NCBI GenBank assembly: GCA_035610835.1
Contig: CM069457.1
Location: forward strand, 41,767,319 to 41,831,318
Direction of reading: 5' to 3'
From: Ophiura sarsii
Taxonomy: Eukaryota; Echinodermata; Ophiuroidea; Amphilepidida; Ophiuridae
DNA length: 64,000 nt
The notes beneath the pieces are model-generated. The model made no database searches and was not told the origin of the DNA. It saw only the letters and a program-made list of their open reading frames with translations. Of the stretch, positions 22,428-34,300 are shown one piece after another (positions within the stretch are counted from its first letter, which is position 1; each line of letters opens with the position of its first letter). Position numbers and translations under genes: made by a program.

Positions 22428-22586
22428 TATTTGTAAAGAAGCAATCTTCTTGCAGAGTGCTCAATGCGATGCAGAGCGATATATAAGTTAAACCACTTGG
22501 AACGGTAGTTGTTACTCCGAGTTTCACGAGTGTGCGATCATCAGAAAACTGTGGTACCAACTACCGTTCCAAATGGTTTAACTTAT
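22428..22586 (-). mobile_element. Retroelement-like insertion with hammerhead ribozyme motif
   Basis: A 159-bp insertion flanked by an 11-bp duplication, AAATGATAAAT, at 22417-22427 and 22587-22597. Unit 2 has the uninterrupted site near 42450. On the minus strand it carries, in order, CTGATGA (22544-22538), GAAAC (22525-22521) and GTA (22515-22513), the conserved core of a hammerhead ribozyme. Flanking strands pair as stem I (ggaacggt with accgttcc, extended by a ttaaacca-type outer helix). Penelope-like elements and retrozymes are known to carry such ribozymes, so a truncated Penelope-like element is the likely source. Confidence 0.65.
22510..22571 (-). ncRNA. Candidate type I hammerhead ribozyme
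   Basis: The core CUGAUGA, GAAA and UH cleavage motif are in the right order. Stem III is ACUC/GAGU with a minimal loop, and stem II is short. Stem I has a proximal helix (acagtttt against acaact, one mismatch), an internal loop and a distal 8-bp helix. A very short stem III is known from Penelope-type hammerheads, which may act as dimers. Predicted cleavage follows GUA, next to position 22513 on the minus strand. Activity is inferred only. Confidence 0.55.
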
Positions 22587-23099
22587 AAATGATAAATACA
22601 TAAAGAATGAACAAAGTCACATTTATTTTAAAATTTAAAGGTCTCATTCTAAAATAAATTTAGAACTGGTTAACAAAAAGAATCACGTAATGTCTATTTA
22701 ACAATTTATAATTGTACGATTTAATCAAATAATATTCATACATAAAAGGCCAACGCCACAACCTTAATACAAAAATATACGAATAATAATATCAAACCGT
22801 ATTCTAAATACCTGTGCAATTACATTATTATTTGAATGAAAAAATTAGAGTTATAGGCCTACTCTCTCTACATGTATCTCTTGGTATCTACATGTATATA
22901 CATGGGTTCCGGATCAAAAGAATACCATATTATAACACATTAGGCTAGACCAAAGGCTAGACATTAAACTGGTATACATGAGCCATTCCTCAATCTTTGA
23001 AATTATTGAAAATATTTGAAATTCGACTTCATCGATTTGTTTTCTTTGTAATCTTTAAAAGATCCTTCCGCATGTAGAACAGTTTAATTTCATTGCCTT

Positions 23100-23260
23100 T
23101 CTACGCACTCAGCATACTCCACAACGCTCGAACTCCTTGCGCTCTCACACATGCGTAGTAGCTCCACCACAACAAAATGACGCAGCCTGATTGGAAAAAC
23201 AGTGGTCAGCGCTTGCGCTCAGCGACCGAGCGTTGTGAAATCTGCTGAGCCCTTGTGGCT
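23100..23260. repeat. Small inverted-repeat insertion in unit 1
   Basis: The inverted words ctcagcatactccacaacgc and its near complement (about 23111 and 23240) flank GC-richer DNA. Units 2 and 3 lack it. It is probably a short MITE; ends and duplication are not clean. Confidence 0.45.
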
Positions 23261-24134
23261 AAGAAGACAAAGACAGCGCGCTTAGCATTTTTTAAAATTC
23301 ACATTTTACCGCATAACTGTTTGCTTCTATTTCTTGATCATTAATTGTGACTGAATGGAATGGGTTTTGTTTTCAATATTAAAACAGTTTTTAATATAAA
23401 GGAATACACCTGCATCCCGAAATTTATTTTGCTTCTTCAAATATTGATTTTACATTGTGAAGTGCAATATTAGCTTCATTCGCTTGCCTCCCAGAACCGT
23501 CTCATGCAAAAATAAAATGAAAATAATACTGCATTTTGCATAGCATTTTTTACTTTAAAAAATGAAATATAACCTTTTTATCAGGTTTCTTCTGAGACAA
23601 ACTTGTTTGTTGCCTTATCTACAGGTAAAGATTATATGAAGATTGTATACCTAATATTTTTAGCCAACACTTTATTTTATAGACTCCACAAAAAAAAAAT
23701 CGGTTTATTTGTTAACAGCCAACTGTCGAAATGTATCGTAATGTTTTGGCATTTTGTAATATAGCAATCCCTTATCACAGGGCTGAATAACTTGCTTGAG
23801 AACCTCGGATGGTCTCAATCAACATGTACCAACATCATTATGTTGGGCTAAATACACTGTATCTGTGTCTGTTTAATAAATTGTAACATTAACAACAACT
23901 GTGAATAGTGATTAGCATCACGAACAAATTAGTGATAATGTTGGCATACTCAGATAGAGACCCCACCATTAGCTCAGCACTAACAAAATATGAAAATATT
24001 ATGAAATATTTTGAAATTATAGTTATTGAAAAAATACCTGAACTTTTCTGTGGAGTTTAAAACCATAACCAATATTAAATGTGATTGCATCTGCTATATT
24101 CTTAACTACTTAACCTTACGCAACTATGCTATGT
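23261..24134. other. Start of unit 2, non-coding
   Basis: The unit boundary anchor gccttatctacaggtaaag is at 23611. The stretch aligns in pieces with 1751-2800 and 43357-44640 but lacks the GC-rich block. No gene seen. Confidence 0.45.
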
Positions 24135-24144
24135 ACAATCAAAC

Positions 24145-24468
24145 TGCTGCTGCTGTTAAGCCATAGTCCTTCATTCAAAGAACTGTCGGCATTCTCTTGC
24201 GTGCTTTCACTCTTGCTGCTACCAGTCCGCCGTCTGTCCAGTCTCTGATGTTCTGCGTCCTGGTAGGACCTTCCCTTCTACCTCTCCCTCAATAGTAGTT
24301 ATTATTATGCTATCCGCAGGTCGCTTCCAGTGACCATACTTTGCAAGCTTCCTCGCTTCCTCTTCCTTAGTTGGGCTAGCAGTCCCTCTTTTTCTTTCAC
24401 CCCTATTTGCTTGCGCACCCATGCGTTTGACTTTTTATCAGTCCAGCTAATGTGTAGCACTCTGTGCA
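24145..24468 (-). mobile_element. 5'-truncated LINE fragment with (CAG)n tail
   Basis: A 324-bp insertion flanked by ACAATCAAAC at 24135-24144 and 24469-24478. Units 1 and 3 have the empty site. On the minus strand it ends in a CAG repeat tail. The reading frame includes YGHWKRPADSI and VEGKVLPGRR, which resemble the basic GKVEGKRxRGRxR segment near the C-terminus of non-LTR reverse transcriptase ORFs. Frame and length show a dead remnant. Target duplication plus simple-repeat tail fits target-primed reverse transcription. Confidence 0.65.
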
Positions 24469-25159
24469 ACAATCAAACACTTCAGCGTATAGAGTGCGGA
24501 GCGTTAGGCTATGGACCCATTTTGTCACGTCTCGCGTTATAATTTAAAATAATATTATACTTAGATCCCTATGGATCTGTCTCCTTTCTATTTAATATAC
24601 ACCAACGGGAATACCCATATGACACAAATCGACATGTTTTATTATACTACTACCGTAATTATGATTATGAATAGACATATAATTAAAATACAAATTATTG
24701 CTAGGTGACGAACACAAGACACAGTTCTACAGGAAAACTGACCATGCTGACCTCTCAGGTAGGGTCGGTCGGTCGGCCCAATATTTAGGTTGTTGTTTTT
24801 TCTTCAACATACGCGATAAAATTATTTCTTTTCAAAATTTTCAAAAATGTTCAAAAACTTTTAAAATGTTAACAAATCAAAATAATATTTAAACATTCCA
24901 AAAATCGAATTATTGTAAATAAATTTAAAATCGATAATTCGGAAACAAAATGGTTCAATTGGGCCCGATCGGGTCGTCGCCTAAACACCAATTGTATGAT
25001 TGATATTAGAAAACGGCCATGTTTTACACCTAATATCAAACCACCAAAATCTATTTGGGGTCCATCGTTGGTAAGAAAATTACGATATGACATGTGCATC
25101 TTTTTCTTTACAAAATAAGTTAATGACCTTGCGTTCTTAAAGTATACAAAATGGTTTTT

Positions 25160-25165
25160 TTTATT
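25160..25165 (-). terminator. Candidate poly(A) signal of gene 2
   Basis: AATAAA on the minus strand about 210 bp after the stop, at the position matching that of gene 1. Confidence 0.4.
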
Positions 25166-25373
25166 GATAGTGCACCTATTCACCTCTACAAATGTATGCT
25201 GAATTTTACATGACAAAATTGCTATAGAAAAGGAGTCCTCTATGACCTTGCACACTTGAAAATGTTAATGTATATCCAAATGTCATTATGGAATTATAAT
25301 GGCTTCCTGATTTCGATGCCGTATTCAAAATGCCGTACTGATTAGGTCTATGTTTACGGATGCATCCACACTC

Positions 25374-28321
25374 CTAATAGTTGATAGACATACCATATTG
25401 CTGAGAGTAGCCCACAGATGAGATAGGAGCAGGTTGAGGCGCGGGTGCTCTTAATAGGGACATGATACACAGGCATATCAATACACCGACGACAAGGACC
25501 GTGACAATGATACCGGCCACTATGGCAATTACAACTGCTGCGCTCACTGTGTCCCCGCCGGTTTCGTCTTCGTCGTCGTCTTTAATTGTGACTGTCATAG
25601 CGCCCCCTACGACATTCCCCCCGTCAGAAGGTGAGGACAGAGATATCTGGAAGCTTTCGTCTCCTTCAACTTCTTCGTCATTGATGATGTCAATAACTTG
25701 ATCAACAAACACGGTACCTGCGCTGAAGACTAATTGGATAGAAGAAAGCGCATGATAATCGGTGCCGTCTTCCGCAGATCCAGATATGGTGGTAATGAAT
25801 ACGGTAGATTGATCAGATGTTTGTGTACGAAATACTCGTGCTTTGACAAATTTCTCAGATTCGGAAACAATGGTAGAGACTTCATTAAATCGGTAAGCTT
25901 GTGGCTGCATAGGCGTAGGCGCGTTATCATCATCTAAAATAGTGACGGTTGCACCGTCGACTGTCTCGCCAGCAGAGTTGATTAATAACAAGTTGAAGGT
26001 CTCGTCTCCCGGTTCGTATTCCGTGTCACCAGCAATCTGAATAAGCACTTCGGTGTAACCTTTGTTACCAAAGTTAAGGGTCAGAGGTCCTATGAACCGG
26101 AAGTCTTCATTGATTGTTGCAGATTCACTTGTTGCCGTAAGTGAAACAGGTTCTGGGTCGTCAAGTGGTATACCATCTCTATCAATGCGGACTTTCAAGT
26201 TTGCCGAGGACTCCTCAATAACGTAATTGTCCAATGAAAATCGATAAGTCACCCCATCGTCGTCGATAATACCAACATAGATATCACTGGTAACATCATC
26301 ATTACAGACTGCCTGACTCTGTGACGTTATGATAACTCGGAACGACTCGTATACTTCGGCTTGGTTGTCATCAAGGATGTATATTTCAGGTATGTACGCA
26401 GTAGTCTGGCCCATAGGAAATCGCACTATCCCTGAAGTAATCGGCACATAGTCTTCTCCACCTACCGCGCTTCGATATAATTGACATGTCGTTACAAAAA
26501 CACTCGTATCTTTAAGAGCTACGTCACGGATCATAGGTATTCTTATAGGAGCATTGCCGCCTTCTGTCACAGTAAATGTGTTGTCTTCGAAACGCAAGTT
26601 TTCTTCATTGTCCATGATGCTTATTGTAGTTGTGTCTATGTCAATATCTGATCCATCAGGTTGCGGGTCGCTAATGAATATCTTGAAAGATTCAATACTC
26701 TCGTACAGGGTATCATCGTTAATGTTTACATAGATATTCGCAATGGTCTGTCCAGTGCTAAAATGGAGAGTCGCGGGATTGAACTCCGTGTAATCCTCTA
26801 ATCCTCCTTTAACGGCACTGTCATTCTCGTCACCAATTACGATGTTCACTTGTCCTTCCAGTTCATTGGATCCAATACGTTCCACCGGTATTATCACCGT
26901 TTCGTCATCTTCGTTAATTTCGTAGACAGTTTTCTGGAAAGTGTAACCGATCTCATTGTCCTTGATGGATATGTCGATACTGCCAACACCACCAGTTGAT
27001 TGCGTCTGCGCAAACGATACCGCAAATGTTTCCGTTGACTCCAATTCCTGGTCGTCGTTTATAGTTATAAACGCTTCGGCTTCAACTTGGTACGGTTTGA
27101 ATATTACAGTAGCGATATCAGGGTTAAAGTCCTTGCCCGCTACAGCAGTTCCTCCAAATGCTTCTAAACTAATTTCTGCATACTCTCCTGTGTAACCAAC
27201 CCTTTCGATAGTGACAGTAACTGTCCCATCTCCTTCTCTAGCTTCAGCATTAGGCCGTTTAAACCGGAAGTAATTAGATGTATCAACGATGGTCACTTCC
27301 GCTCGTTTAATCGCTCCCAGGCGAACGCTTCCGTCGTAAGGCAACGGATCAGCAAGCTCTACGACGAACGTTTCGTTCCCTTCGGTGAATTCATCGGTGT
27401 GAATGAGAAATGGCACCTCGATGAATTCCTGTGCAAATTCAAATTTAACTGTGATGCTTCCCACGGATTGAGCAATAACGGGAGGAAATGTACCGTTTAG
27501 AGGACTGGAATAGTCTTCTTGTCTAGTTGCGTCGCCACCATAATATACAATACGAACCGTCGGATCTTCGAATAACGATTGTGATCCTATGCGGTTGACA
27601 CGGATTTTGAAATCCGTATCTCCTTCGGTTACAGTGAAGTGCGATGCGGAGAAGACTAGAGTTGTTGGATTTGGACACGTTGGGACTAAATAGGCTTGGG
27701 TAGCTAAATATGGGTAATCGACGTTTGCAAATGATGCGGCTGGAGTAAACGTGGGATTTAACCTAGATAATGGTATTTCAAAGATCACACCACCGGTTGT
27801 TTGGAGTACATCTATTTCATCAATGGCATATAAACGGTCTTCAGGTAAAGATATCCACAAATAAAACCAATCAGTGGCGCATATACCATCATCAAAGTAT
27901 ATAATTGTATTTGTCGCAAGATCTAAAGTATCGATATCAATTCGCCCAATACTACAACCACCCGCCCAATACAACTTACGAGATACCAGGTCTAATTCAA
28001 TATGTCTGACCGCAAACCCGTTGTTAGCTATGTTAACAGCAACTACCATTTCATTACTCAGGGTGCCATCATTGTTTATGTCAGCTCGATACACGTCTTC
28101 ATAGGCCCAATAGAGTACTTGGTTGTCTTCATCGATTTCGATGTCGTATTTAATAGTTATGTCACCAACAGTCGTGAATATCAACATCTTATCATCGCCA
28201 TTTCCATCAAGAGATGTAGACCAAATGTTTAATGGATTTAGAACACCAGGCGTAACATCCACATGTATTTCCATCCAATACAACTTCCGATGTGTTTCGT
28301 CGATTGTCATAGACACTACAG
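25374..28321 (-). CDS. Gene 2 exon 3: propeller, six Calx-beta, TM
   Basis: 2948 nt from acceptor TTTAG (28322-28323) to the stop at 25374-25376. Same domain content as gene 1 exon 3, with single-residue differences such as ENDSAVKGG for ESDSAVKGG. No internal stop. Confidence 0.9.
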
Positions 28322-31300
28322 CTAAACATAAAATGATACGAGGGTGTTTGTGTTAGAGACGGCATCCAGATTCATACGGATTGAAAAACGTTCGACGCAT
28401 TGACAAAACGCACTGGCTGTCCGTACTAGGGAGTTCTTCATTGCGTTCGATGACCATCGCTAAACACATTTCCCGAAATACCGAATTGACACACGGGGAA
28501 GTAAGCAAACAAACGGTGAGAAGTGGCCTATTGTTATCCGATAATTTGCTTTACTATTGACCAATTACACGCGGACAATATGGCCGTGTGTTTTGAACTC
28601 GCCACCCTTACCGTTGCATGTCCAGATTTTTACATTTTACGCCATCTGAGATTCGAATTAGCATATCGCAATAACTCTTTGTTCTACCCCATAAAAAGTA
28701 TATATTTTCTGAACGGTAATCTCACAAGAAATCCAAATATGCTATTGGAATTTAGATAAGACCTAATGGTAACATGTTGTGATTAAGAATGTTCAAAAAT
28801 ATCGATTTTTTTCATATTTTGATTTAAGCTCAATAATATTTTTATACCTATCCCAATCATAATTTTACTGTGAATATTTAAGTTCCTCATGCAATTACCC
28901 ATCAGAACATAATAGTTGTCAATGGTAAACATGATGAAATATACTATATCAAGATGTAAATGAGCACAAACGTTTAAATTTCATATTTATTAGAGTTTAC
29001 AAGTATATTTTGGGGGGTATGCACCCTATCTTGATTTAAACGGCATTTTTGAATTCCCCTATTTGAGAGCTTTCCAAAAATGTATAATTTTGCTATCATC
29101 AGTTAAATATTTTTTCTGTTATAGTCATGTATGTAAAACCGATGAATTAGGGCAAGTTTACTGTGTAGCGAATAGGGAAAAAGCCAAGGACAATGCAATC
29201 GATTCATGATTACAATTGTTACATAATAGTTGTCACGTTTGGTGAAACGGAATCTTATAGAATATAAAATAATCTATAAAATGAGAGCAAAATCATGTTT
29301 GTACCATTTACAGGGATGGAGTTATAGTAAATTGAACGTAGAATTGGGAACATTTTCTGTATTCCCCATAGAGATTGTACACAACGCCGCCGCCACCGCC
29401 GCCGCCGCCACCGCCACCACCCCTGACTTTCACAACATAATCAATCATATCTCAGCCAAACATTTATAGAAATACCTGATTTATTCACACAATGTAGCTA
29501 GATAAATAGGCTTTCACATGACACCTCAACCATAGCTCTACCACATTTAGTTGTTGAGTTAATAGAGAGAGATGGATGATTCGTCACCAAAAATGCAACG
29601 CCACCACCCTTTTTGGGTGGTGAGTTCAAAACACATGGCCATATGCTATATCGATCGATCAATACCTATAAGTGGGCAATTACGACGGAGCAAACGTTAT
29701 TTTTCGTATTGGCGGGTCATTATTTAACTGCATTCCGTTCATTTACACAAAAATGTCCGTTTATCCCATTGCGTTTACCCTCTCCGTTCGACGGTTTTCA
29801 ATCCATACCAATCTGGATGCCATCCCTTATGTCTTAGTGAACAGTTTCATTTATACTCGATAAATTTATACCCCATACCAAGTCTAAGGATTGATGCCAT
29901 TTTTTGTGATAATACACATGTTTTTGACATTCCAAACGTTCTTTATATTTTGTAATAGGCTTTTATATTGTTATGCAATAATTCCATGATGTGTGCATAC
30001 AATGTGGATGCATTACAAACATGACAAATGTGTCTTATTGAATGTACAGTGAGGGATGTTATAGGACAACACTCTAGCTCTTTGTCAGCATGGCGAAGAA
30101 GATCAAATAACTCAGTGAGAACCAAATAACTCAGTGAGGAGTTTTTGTGTGCAAATTGTGAATACTCACAAATAGATAGGGGAAAGGCTACAGAGCTACT
30201 TCGAAACAATTTCAAGTGCCAGATTCCACCATACAAAGCATAATTAGGAAGAACAAGAAGTTCAACTCAGTAAAAACATTGAAGGACGCAGTCGGAAGTC
30301 AACGGTGTCCCCTTGTTTGCCAAGAAAAGTATTGCGAAATGCCAACAACAATCCACAGATCACCATCAATACTCTCTTGCACAATCTTGGCAATTCTTGG
30401 ACCAAGATATCATGGCAGACACTCCAGCAGACATTGCACATGAGATGTCTCCATTGAGGCCGACCAAGAAAGACTCTACTCCTGAAAAGAGACACAGAGA
30501 AACTCGTATTGCATCTTAGCCAACCCCAACACTGAGGACCAAAAGCTTGGATCTTTTTCCAGACGTTCTCTTGCAAATGGTAGATGAGTTCCTCTTTGTC
30601 TCTTTTCAGAAGTAGAGTCTTTTTTGGTCGGAGTCCATGGAGAACTCTCGTGTGCAATGTCTGCTGGAGTGTCTGCCTTAATATTTTGGTCCAAGACTCA
30701 CCAAGGTTGTTCAGGAGAAAACTGACGGTGATCTGTAGATTGTTGTCGGCCTTTCATCATACTTTTCTTGTCAAACAAGGGGACACCATTGCGTCCTTCA
30801 AGGTTTTTAACTGAGTTGAACGTCTTGTTCTTCCTAATTATGCTTTGTATGGTGGAATCTGGTACTTGGAGTTGCTTCGAAATAGCTTTGTAGCCTTTCC
30901 CCTATTTGTGAGCATCACAATATGCACAAACAAAGGTCCTCACTGAGTTCTTTGGTCTTCTTCGCCATGCTGACAAAAGAGCTAGAGGGTTGTCCTATAA
31001 TATCCCTCACATTCAATAGGATACATTTGTAATGCATCCACATTGTGTTATTAGACTTATCAGCTGCATTTGACACGATTGACCACGACATTTTAATTTC
31101 ACGTCTTTCTGAACGGATTTGTGTCAAAGGAACTGCATTAAATTGGTTTCGTTCCTATCTAAATGATTGGTCTACCCAAGTGGATATAGCTGGTGAACTT
31201 TCAGATCCAATCATCTCGCAGTTTGGTTTGCCACAAGGCTCTGTAGTCGGACCTGTTGGATATTCTGTTTATACCCTTCCAGTTGGTGACATTGCAAATC

Positions 31301-34300
31301 ATCATAATGTGTCTCATCATAAGTATGCCGATGATACGCAGTTATACATATCATTTGATCCCAAAGTGCCGGGTGACCTTAACAGTGCAATAACTCGACT
31401 CCAAAAGTGTATATTTGATATTAAGAACTGGATGACTGCAAACAAATTAAAGATAAATGATAGCAAAACAGAGTTCTTTATTGCCGCATCTACATACAAT
31501 CGCAAACACCATCTGCCATCTGATATAACTCTTTCTATTGGAAATGAAAACATTCAACCTGTGAAGACCGTAAGGAATTTAGGCGCCTTCTTTGATTCAC
31601 AAATGACCATGTCATCACATATCACAAATGTCAGCAAAACGGTTACTTTCCATTTACGAAATATCGGCAGAATCAGGAAATATATTGATCAACCTACATG
31701 TCAACATGCTGTACGTTCATTGATACTCTCACGTCTCGATTATTGTAATGGCCTTCTCTCTTCGCTACCATCTACTTACATCATTCGCCTGCAACGTTTG
31801 CAAAACTGGGCTGCACGTCTTGTATTTGAAGTCGACCGAAAACATTCGCCTGGACCACTTTTAAAATCACTGCATTGGCTTCCAATACGCCAAAGGATCA
31901 TCTTTAAATTACTTCTGTGTGTTTATAAATGTCTTCATAACCAAGGACCAATCTACTTGTCAAATTGTTTATCATTATATGTTCCAAAGAGACCACTCCG
32001 ATCTTCTAATGACTATCTACGTCTTCAATACCCTATCACTAGAGTTCTAGCTGGTGATAGAACTTTCACAGTTTGTGCGTCAAAAGAGTGGAATAAGCTA
32101 CCTATCTGTATTAGACAATCATCATCTACAAGTGTGTTCAAAAAAGCTCTTAAAACTCATTTGTTCCCTTAAACAGTTTTTCTGTTTATATTTTGTTTCT
32201 AATCTATTTTGTAATTGCTATAATATATTGTACGTACTATGCTCATGTTACACTCACATTTTGTAGTTTAAGTTGTAATTTTAAGGTTTTATCTTGTAAG
32301 CGCTCTGAGCCTTTTGGAAATGGCGCAATTAATGCTTTCTGTATTGTATTGTATTGTATTGTATTGTATTGTATGCACACATCATGGAATAATTGCATAA
32401 CAATATAAAAGCCTATCACACAATATAATGAACGTTTTGATTATCAAACACATGTGTATTATCACCAAAAATGGCCACAGTCCTGAGACTTGGTGTGGGG
32501 TATGAATAATTTTGGACATGCATAAAACACAATTCTTGTTCAATTCTATTGTTATGCAAAAAATGTTGAGCCCAAATAGTATATTGATTTGTACTTGCAA
32601 ACTAACTGTCTTTTGTGTAAAGCGAAAGTTCCACCACTCATGTCATGTTCACTAAGGTTAGGTTCCCGGGTCATGTACCCATACAGGGTGACCCAAAAAA
32701 ATTAGGACTCTGTTTCATGACGGTGTCATTCTTATCATAATCATTGGACCATGACCAATTTAGTCTCAATGTAAAGCCCAATTCATTATTATGATATCCT
32801 GAAAATATGAGATCAATCCGATGAAAAATAAGAAAACTAGCGTACTTTGTGTAAACCATGTCATTTACTGGTTTGTACAATGGGAATTCACACAGTAACA
32901 GTCGAGTAACATGAAAGTGCTCGACTTGTACCTCAATGAACCATCCACACAATGGGTTCGAGAACTGTTTATTAAAACTTCTTTAATTTACACAGAATAT
33001 GCCTGCGTCTGTTTTGCGGATTTGTTAAAGCAAGTATTGATTTGTGCCAGAATTAAATGGATTACCAAACTAAACTTTACTATTGACTGATAGATTATTT
33101 ACTATGTTGACAAATATTATAACGTATTGAAACGTAAACCATGTTATTTACTGGTCTGTGCATGTAGATCCTATTGTACAAACCAGTAAATAACATGGTT
33201 TACCCAAAGTACACTAGTTTTCTTATTTTGCATCGGATTGATCTTATATTTTCAGGATATCATAATAATTAATTGGGCTTTACATTGTGACTAAATTGGT
33301 CATGGTCCAATGATTATAATAAGAATTACACCGTCATGAAACGGGGTCCTAATTTGTTTGGGTCAACCTGTATATACGCATGCTCGAGTGCGTCAGTCAC
33401 CAACGAATTGATTTCATTAAGTAATTGAAAACTAGTTTTAATTGACTTGAAAACACTTTTTAAAAATACATATTTATAGATGTATCATTCTGGGAAGGCG
33501 CGGTAGGGCTATTGCTTAAAAAGAGGTTTAATTACTAAATCAGATCAATTACTCACTATGGTATTCGAGCATGTTTATATAGTGTTCGAATTGATTTGAT
33601 TTAGTAATTGAAACTCTATTAAGAATGTAGGCCTGTTATGATCGGGTTGTCATATTCACTAAGGTGCGGTTCTCAGTCATGTACCCTATATAAACATGCT
33701 CGACTGCGTCAGTCACAAATGAATTGAATTGATTTAGAAACTAAAAACACAGGTGTGGTGCTCTGGTCAGGTGGTAGGACAGTCATTTACTGAACTTGAT
33801 TTGTTTTCTTCAAATGATTTGATTTAGTATCGCTTTAAGCAATGTTAACGCTAATGATGATAATAAGAGCTAATTGCGCGATTAGCAGCTAGTATGCTAA
33901 TTAGCGCTAATAGTGTTATGAGCATCAAGCATGCTAATTAGCGCTAATAGTGTTATTAGCATCAAGCATGCTAATTAACGTTAATAGCGTTATTAGCGCT
34001 AATTGCACATTTTCCATATAAGAAGTTTTTGTCGTTTTAAAAATATAAACGCACATGATATAAATTAGCGATAATTACGTTATTAGCTCGAATGATGCTC
34101 ATTAGCGCTAATAACGCTAATAACATCAACAGTGCTAGCACGTATTAGCGTTATCAGCGCTTGTTGCACGTTTGAGCGGTGTTAACGCAAATGATGCCAA
34201 TCGGCGTTAATTAGCGTTATTAATATCAGTGGAGCTAATTAGCACTAATAGCGATATTAAGCACACACAACAATGAAAGCTAATGCGCTAAAAATTCAAT

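Larger units (their letters stand above)
29869..32502. mobile_element. Tc1-derived foldback, unit 2 copy, split by LINE
   Basis: The same foldback as at 11161-12472, with arms 29869-30510 and about 30590 onward. The right arm is interrupted at 31046 by a LINE and resumes at about 32373 (tatgcacacatcatgg). Carries the same N-terminal Tc1 transposase remnants. Confidence 0.8.
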
